Positions 57,299-64,000 of a stretch of 64,000 nt of DNA are shown here, piece by piece. The notes under the pieces are model-generated. The model was not told the origin of the DNA, ran no database searches, and saw nothing but the letters and a program-made list of their open reading frames with translations. This DNA is from Poronia punctata. Lineage: Eukaryota; Ascomycota; Sordariomycetes; Xylariales; Xylariaceae. Numbering within the stretch: the first letter of the stretch is position 1; the number at the start of each line of letters is the position of its first letter. Where the stretch lies: the NCBI GenBank assembly GCA_022579005.1, contig MU401624.1, positions 1 to 64,000 of the forward strand, given 5' to 3'. The translations under genes were made by a program, and so were the position numbers.

Positions 57299-59807
57299 AA
57301 GAAGCGCCGGAGGATATGCAACTTGGATGCCTTCATGCGGGGTCAGAGTCAAATGCGTACTCGTACGTGGGTATACGCCGTACGGAGGTGCAGGCCTACC
57401 GACTAAGAGGTAGAGTAGGCTAGTTGAGTAGGATGTCTGATAATGCAGCCTATACATAAGATCGTACAGGCAAATATGTTAGATAGATAGAAGCCTGAAG
57501 CTGGTGTTACACATTTTGTGTTGTCCTATTCTAGTCGGCATTGTCAACATCCAAAACAAGACTTTTGTATACGTAAGCGTGGTGGGTAGAGCACCAGCCA
57601 GAATACTTAAAGGATCAGTTGAGTTATGATGATTGGCGGTGCCTACCTGTCCCGAGCACTGTACCGACAGGTATCGGCAGGGGGTTGGGACAAGGGTGCC
57701 CTCAGAGTTCCCAGGTTCCGCCCAGAGCCGCCCAGGGTTTGCCCAGGGTGGCAGTGCGTGGTGTATCCACAATCCCCGGTACAAACTGAGGGCGCTACGG
57801 CAAGTACCCATCCATTTTGTTAGGGCGTTATTGGCCCTGATTGCACCCTCAAACATGCAATGTCGCACCGCTTCTCTTTGGACGAAGTTGAACGTTTCCA
57901 AACACCCTGTTTCAGTATTTAGGTCACCCGTACACTAGTCTATGGCGAGCCTTTAGACGTCTATCCGTTGAGGTGAAGAAGCAATTTACCACATGGTAAG
58001 TGTATATGCCTATCATACGGTGAAAGCCAATGCTTAATCTAGCAATATCTGCTGGACAGGCATGCATTAGGGCATTGACGCGAGGCAAACTTACCAAGTA
58101 CTGTATGTGGGAATATACCGACGTAATCTACCGTAGTAAGCATGCACGTACATCTCTAGATACCGAGTACATTACCGGTAAATATACTACGAGTAGGAAT
58201 CTCTTACGAAACAATAGGCGCTTAGACTGTATGATGCAATTGTTGCTATATCGCGCTGCACAGCCGCCTGTTTCGTGCTGGGCTATAATCAGTCGAAGCC
58301 GCTACTTGTAATAGACCAGTAATACCTTGGAGTCTATCACTTGGCTTGGTAGTCTTGACCTGCTGCGAGCTTACTGAGTAAACGAAGCCCCGGATGCAAT
58401 AAGTATTGGTCGTTGGTCGTTGTCCGATTGTGAGGTCCTGAAGATTGCCAGGGGTGATGCCGTTGAGAAAATAGAGGAACAATGTATTTAGCCAACGTAT
58501 ATCTGCGTATGTCATTAGCAGCTGCGTGCTCGTGTTTGGGTGATACCTAACGAGATCATTAATCTAGCCTGCCTAGGCCTCTAACGTGATTATTGATTTG
58601 TTGTTGATTCTCGGCGTGACACAATCAAATGTTGAACAAACACACTTACTCAAGTAGGTAGCCTCTACAAAGAGGAAGGGCGAATATCAGTTCGGGTTGA
58701 GCCGATAAACTAGACAGATGAAGGAGACTTGGGCGTGTCGTGTATTGCGAGTCAAGCCGGAATTGAAATGCCGCGTATAGGTAGGTACAGGCGTTCAAGT
58801 ACCTCTCAAGCCTTCTTCAGGTGGTCAATGTTGAAATCACCCCACACCAAGCGCCAAGTCATCCAGATCTGGGTTGGTGCGAAGCCAGCCATCTCTGGAG
58901 AGTGACGAAAGTATTGGATCTTTATCCCGTACCTACAGGATATCCCTGTTTACTGCATCCCCAGCTCCACCCGTCCCGCCCATCCAGACAATCAGGCCCC
59001 ACCTCGTCTCCTATTCTTGGGCAACCTGAAATTTTGGTGACTTTCGAGGTGCCAACCGCCCCGAAGTGTGGAAGGTTTTGCCTCTACCTACTCGTACTAG
59101 AGCCTCTCGTTCAAGCATCCTGAGACTTTGTACCTAAACACACCCACCAACAGTCTAGTCAACTTGGATCTTAAGGTTAAGTAGGTGCATCACCGACCGA
59201 AGTCATTCTCTACAACTCAACTGTCATTTCTCTTTCTTTTTTCCTCTCTTCACACGCTATCGAACGCGGACGTTTTCAGTCTTTTCGAACGGTTTACGAA
59301 CTGCTGGACAACTACCAATAATTCCCATTCTGTGAAGGGGAATCGTCAGCTCGCTTGTTCTATCCTTCATCTACCCGAGGTGACGACGCCACCTGTAACC
59401 GGGTACCGTTTTCTATTACCGTCGACCTTCCAGTCCGACACGCATCACGTTCGCTTAGCACGGATCTGAGGAAGTATCATCATCGGTCAGAAACATAAAT
59501 CACGGCGATATCCATTTGATCGATCATCCACTGCAATTTTCGGACACTTAATCATAATCATACCGAACTCGTTCGTTTAATTGCCAGTGTAACGAAACGA
59601 AACAATACGGGCTGCTGGGTTCTTTGTTTCCAGTAACCAGTACCTACCCTCTGCGATCGCATGTCCACATTCTTTGAGCCATAACCAACCAACAGAAAGC
59701 GCCTCGTAAAGGCCAATAATCAACCTCTCTGGGAGAGGCAATTTTCACGCCCTTAGTCTTAATATTCGAGCCGACTTCGCGACGACATCGATAAACAACG
59801 CCCCACG
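57299..59807. other. Intergenic, FLC promoter and leader
   Basis: 2.5 kb without a supported gene. The last ~600 bp, CT-rich and ending in GACGACATCGATAAACAACG before the ATG at 59808, look like a long 5' leader of the membrane-protein gene. The part near 57480-58600 carries only small frames. Confidence 0.45.
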
Positions 59808-62112
59808 ATGAGGTTTTTCGGATTACGGCCAGCTCTATTGCTGTCCGCTCTCGCGGCCACTATACCAGCTGCTGCTGGAGAGCCTATGCTTACGTCGACC
59901 TCCCTCAACTCGTGCCAACCCAACTCCCAGTTCACGGCCAGTTTGTTCAACGTCGTATATACCCCGAACAATAACTCTGCTGCCATCAACGTTGTTGCGA
60001 CATCCTCGATCGAAGGCCATGTCACCTTTGACATCAACGTGGTCGCCTACGGCTACACCATCATCGAACAGAGTGTCGACCCGTGCGACGTAAAACTAGC
60101 TGGTCTATGTCCTATGACGGCCGGTAAAATCCCCCTCAAGTTCAACTTGGATGTCGCCCCTTCGGCCAAAGACCAGATTCCCAGCATAGCCTACAACTTC
60201 CCCGACTTGGATGCCACCGTCAGAGTCGTCCTAACAGATAGAGAGACCAAGGAAAGTTTGGCATGCGTAGAGGCTGATGTATCGAATGGAAAGACGGTCA
60301 ATTTGCTGGCGGTTAAATGGATCCTTGCCGTTATTGCCGGCCTCGTCCTTTGTTCATCTGCCGTGCTCAACGGCCTTGGCCATTCGAACGCAGCCGCCCA
60401 CATTGCCTCGGGCGCCTTGTCCCTCTTTGGCTTCTTCCAGGCGCAGGCGATTCTGGGAATGACGAGCGTCCATCTCCCTCCTGTTGTGCAGTCGTGGACG
60501 CAAGATTTCCAGTGGACCATGGGCATTATCAACGTAGAGTTCTTACAGGACATCTTCACTTGGTACCAGCGCGCTACTGGCGGGTCTCCTTCCACCATTT
60601 TCGACTCGTTGACGACAGTGTCGGTCCAGGTTGAGAAACGAGCGTTGAATGTCTTGCCTGACTCGGCGGTGGACATCTACCGGAGATCGGCGGCCCTGGT
60701 TCCCCGTGCTACCACCCAACTGATGAAACGAAGTAATATCAAGACTGGATCTGGTAGCTACATTGTCTACGGCATTCAGCGTGTCGCCTTCAGAGCAGAC
60801 ATTGAAACAACCAACTTATTCGTTACCGGCCTTGTCTTCTACTGCCTGCTTGTTGTATTTACCATTGCCGCCGTTGCTGCGTTCAAGGGATTCTGCGAGC
60901 TCGCCGCGAAGAAGAAGTGGATGAAGGCCGACACATTCCTTGAGTTCCGCAACGGCTGGCTTACCATCCTCAAGGGCATTCTGTTCCGGCTGACGCTCAT
61001 CGGCTACCCGCAGATGACCATCCTTTGTCTTTGGGAATTCACGCAGGTTGATTCGCCGGCCGAAGTTGTCCTAGCCATCTTCTTCCTCGTCGGCATGACG
61101 GCCACTCTGGGCTGGGCTGCACTGAAGGTTATCCGCATCGCCCGCCGTTCTGTCATCATGCATCGCAACCCTGCCTACATTTTGTTCTCGGACCCCCACG
61201 CGCTGAACAAATGGGGGTTTCTGTACGTGCAGTTCAGAGCCTCGGCCTACTACTTTGTCATTCCCGTCCTCGGCTACACGCTTGTCAAGTCGCTTTTCAT
61301 CGCCTTCGCCCAACGCAGCGGAACCGCCCAGGCAATCGGATTCTTGTTACTCGAGGCCGCCGCCCTTATTACGGTCAGTGTGCTCCGGCCATGGATGGAT
61401 AAAAGCACGAATTCCTTCAACATTTCCATCTGCGTGGTTAACTTTGTCAACGCCATTTTCATCTTGATCTTCTCAGACGTCTTCGACCAGCCTCCCCTCG
61501 TTAACGGCGTCATTGGTCTAATCCTCTTCTTTCTCAACGCCATCTTTGCCACCATCCTGTTGATCATGGTCATCATCTCGACCGCTCTGGTATTCTACCG
61601 CAAGAATCCAGATGGACGGTATCAGTTCATGGCCGACGATCGAACGTCGTTCATGAAGTCCCAGTCGCAGCTAGCCGGTACGACCGAGCTCGACGCACTG
61701 GCAGCAACGGCTCGCGGTGGTAAAGCGGGGTACAAGCCCGGGCTTGACCTGGACGAGGACAACGAGTCGATAACCTCGGACGCCATGAGACGCCGCACTG
61801 ACACGTCCAATATTGAGCTCACTGTAGGGGGACCGAGTTCCTCCCAAAACCTCGGGGCACAGAGCCGACCTCGGTCTCCAGTAAATCCTTCGGTCCCCTT
61901 ATTTCCGGCTGGAGAAAGTTCACAGAGAGCGCCAAGTCCGTATGGCCCGTCATCAGCGAGTGCCTTTCGGCAGCAGAATAATTCCACTCCTACAAGTTTT
62001 AGAGCACAAAACAACGCAAGGTGAGTTAACCCGTGATTTGATCGTCGTCTCGCGAACGCCTTACTAAGAAAAATTTAGCCCGTGGCAACGAGGTGCCGGC
62101 TATGATCACTAG
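59808..62112 (+). CDS. FLC-family TRP-like membrane protein
   Basis: 748 residues. The main exon is 59808-62020. A GTGAGT donor and a 58-bp intron join a 34-bp last exon (62079-62112) encoding PWQRGAGYDH. Without splicing the frame stops four bases later, after NNAR. A signal peptide ends near residue 24 (IPAAAG). A lumenal ML-like TRP_N domain follows (EPMLTSTSLNSCQPNSQFTASL, with Cys pairs in DPCDVKLAGLCPM). The first membrane helix is near 165-187 (KWILAVIAGLVLCSSAV). Then comes a PF06011-type TRP domain with about eight more helices to ~residue 600. The cytosolic tail is Ser/Pro-rich. Yeast Flc1-3 are ER/Golgi or vacuolar proteins proposed to import FAD into the ER and release calcium; filamentous members affect wall integrity. 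Which FLC paralog this is cannot be told. Confidence 0.92.
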
Positions 62113-63273
62113 GCGACGATCGAGCCCCACGAAGCGAGGGGTTTCTTCTAGCTGGCAAAGTAGACCACCAGCCTTTTGATTTACACCGGAGTCGGGACAG
62201 AGTAGGATGGGATTGTTTTTGCTTTGATCTATATTCCCACTGTGGACATGTTCCATTGGCGTTTTAGTCCCCATTCCATCACCCACCAAGATGGGTTGTT
62301 CTTTTTATGTTTGGAAGAGGTGAACGCTTGCGGTGCTTTCGTGTATGCCTTGGTTGATATTTCTGCAAGGTTAAGTTATAGACATCACTCACGAGTCGAC
62401 ACGGGATGTGTCTTTTAGTATACCAAGGCGGCGTCAAGAGAAGGCAGCATGAATCCCCTTTCTGCTTCTGATTCGGGTTACTGTACAAGTTACAAAACTG
62501 GGAATTCTGCCTCCCCATCAGGCGGGGTTTAGTTGAAAATGCATCGAGTTATCTATCTTAGGACAACTGGCATGGGTTTTGGGATATGACAACATTCGTG
62601 TACTGTTTGAACAGAAAAGGCTGGATATTAAATCTATTGGCTGTACGATCATGCACCCGTTATCCGGTCTGTTTTCTGATACCTGGGGACAACGTGAAAA
62701 TGAAATTGAATGGATTTGATTAACATTGAACCAAGAATTGGATTTCCATCCTTCCTAACCTAGGGACCCCAAGTTGGCTTTTTGGCACCATTTGGTAGTA
62801 CTCGTAGGTAGGCCTGGTAGGTACGGTGAGGGTGGTACGATGAAAATCAGAAGACAGGCAGGACAGGTAAATACCTTGCAGGCTAAAATATCCTCTAGTA
62901 CCGAATAGGCAATGCTCCATGCAGCTAGACATCTGACTTGGCTTCTCCCGGCTTTATGGCCAATATAGATGCCCATGTAGAACGAACTAAAATCCCCATA
63001 TCGGATGATTTGTCGATGGGACGAGTACGAGTAGTCGCAGTATACCAACTTCAAGTCATCTTACTCGTACTCACCCGCCTACACGTACATATGGACCTCT
63101 TCTAGGATTTCCGAGTCTGCCAAGAGCAGCCTTTTAGAGTTCGATGCCTTTGACATCCATCAGATTTCCCTCCTAGCAGAATTATTATCCTTTCCATTGT
63201 CTTCTCGCTACGTTTTGCCTTGATGTGGGGGCATTATTCAAAGGCATACGCGTAACGAAATCGAGCGCTGACA
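62113..63273. other. Intergenic, FLC 3' flank and CCZ1 promoter
   Basis: About 1.2 kb, no supported gene. TACCTACC-like motifs near 62810 and 63075. Confidence 0.5.
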
Positions 63274-64000
63274 ATGTCAACCATTCCGAACCAGACAGCT
63301 ACCGTACCCGCTCAGCTGGGCTTCTTAACGATCTACAATCCATCTCTCGGGACGACGGATGAAACGATAGACGACCAAATTGTCTACTATGCATCGGTCA
63401 ATACACAAACTCAAAGGCGCAAGCATCGGTCGCGAGGGAAGCCTACGGCCAATGTCTCCCAGGAAGAGCGGAACGAGCGCTTGAGACAAATTGGCCTTGC
63501 GCAAGGCATGGTAGAATTTAGTCGCGGCTTCTCAGACGGCAAGCCAGTCGATACCATAGAAACGGAGAAGACCAGGGTCGTGCTGCAGGAGCTTGAACCG
63601 GGTTGGTGGATTCTGGCGGTGCGTCGGAGCCCCTAACCCTCGGTTTTCGGCGATTCCCAAGTTGGTCGGTTGTACTGATGTTGTATCCGGCTACCTTTCT
63701 AGTCTATCGATCTCAGCAAGATTCCCCTGCCTCCGAGAATCGGTCCACCGACTTCTGACCAGACGGGCGAGCAATCGGAAAATGTCGAGTATTCGTCGCG
63801 AGAACTGAAACCGAGCACCCTGCTATTGCGGGACCTTTTGCGAGCACACTCGATATTTCTACTACACCATGCGCCCTCGCTGAGCGCGCTCTTTGTCAAG
63901 TCTAAGCGATCCAATTTCGTCAAGCTACTGAGCCGGTTCTGGGACCTCTTTCTGTCAACGTGGGACGTCATGTTGCACGGCAACCCGGCGGCCAATGTAT
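63274..64000 (+). CDS. CCZ1: Vacuolar fusion protein CCZ1, 5' part (runs off window)
   Basis: Ccz1 pairs with Mon1 to form the guanine-nucleotide exchange factor for the Rab7 GTPase Ypt7 on late endosomes, vacuoles and autophagosomes. Exon 1 is 63274-63618 and exon 2 opens at 63703, with an 84-bp intron (GTGCGT donor, TTCTAG acceptor). Exon 1 encodes most of the first longin domain: VPAQLGFLTIYNPSLGTTDET and QIVYYASV are diagnostic, followed by QIGLAQGMVEFSRGF and ELEPGWWILA. Exon 2 continues with SIDLSKIPLPPRIG and LRDLLRAHSIFLLHH, still in frame at the right edge. About 214 residues are visible; the family is usually much longer, so the rest lies beyond 64000. Confidence 0.92.

Noticed and set aside
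1..64000. CRISPR array, operon-like layout, prokaryotic promoters
   Set aside because: Gene structure with introns and tRNA-intron placement is eukaryotic; no spaced direct-repeat array is present.
1..64000. Intact transposon with terminal repeats
   Set aside because: No transposase or reverse-transcriptase frame and no long terminal repeats were recognised outside the decayed AT-rich block.

Overview
The window is nuclear DNA of a filamentous ascomycete (Pezizomycotina, most likely Sordariomycetes; I would not go finer). The evidence is short GT-AG introns, mostly 50-110 bp, with CTRAC-type branch sites; three Zn2Cys6 DNA-binding proteins; a STE7-type MAPKK; filamentous-fungal forms of SPT6, OSH3, FLC and CCZ1; an intron-bearing tRNA-Tyr; and an AT-rich block that looks like repeat-induced point mutation (RIP). 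I rebuilt the gene models by hand from reading frames and splice sites. Exon limits are given per gene.

Layout. 1-1090 is an AT-rich, probably RIP-decayed repeat. 1.8-4.1 kb holds a large unrecognised protein. 6.5-25.6 kb is rich in regulators: a Zn2Cys6 factor (6541-8638), an AIM24/TRAP-like protein with a long Pro/Gln-rich head (12740-14502), a second Zn2Cys6 factor with a Fungal_trans domain (15788-18265), a medium-chain dehydrogenase/reductase (21197-22303), and a three-part protein joining a Zn2Cys6 cluster, a Mac domain and a left-handed beta-helix acetyltransferase domain (23263-25559). 25.6-34.6 kb is a gene-poor stretch of about 9 kb. It is followed by a DUF6923-type secreted-protein gene broken by one in-frame TGA, an assembly scar (poly-G, N gap, poly-C, flanked by a direct repeat), and tRNA-Gly(GCC) plus tRNA-Tyr(GUA).

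From 38 kb on the DNA is mostly conserved housekeeping: a coiled-coil protein divergent from a HAD phosphatase, a STE7-type MAPKK divergent from SPT6, an Osh3-type oxysterol-binding protein, a frameshifted relic of a GH35 beta-galactosidase C-terminus, an FLC/TRP-like membrane protein, and the 5' part of CCZ1, which runs off the right edge.

The genes do not form one pathway. The right half covers MAPK signalling, transcription elongation, lipid transfer at ER contact sites, and vacuole fusion. The left half is accessory and regulatory. The best candidate for something new is the Zn2Cys6-Mac-hexapeptide fusion: the loop that carries the catalytic histidine in maltose/galactoside acetyltransferases has threonine there, suggesting a pseudoenzyme recruited into a DNA-binding protein. 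Other points of interest are the TGA-interrupted secreted protein, a detached 5' half of tRNA-Gly, and the altered sterol/PI4P fingerprint in the Osh3-type protein.
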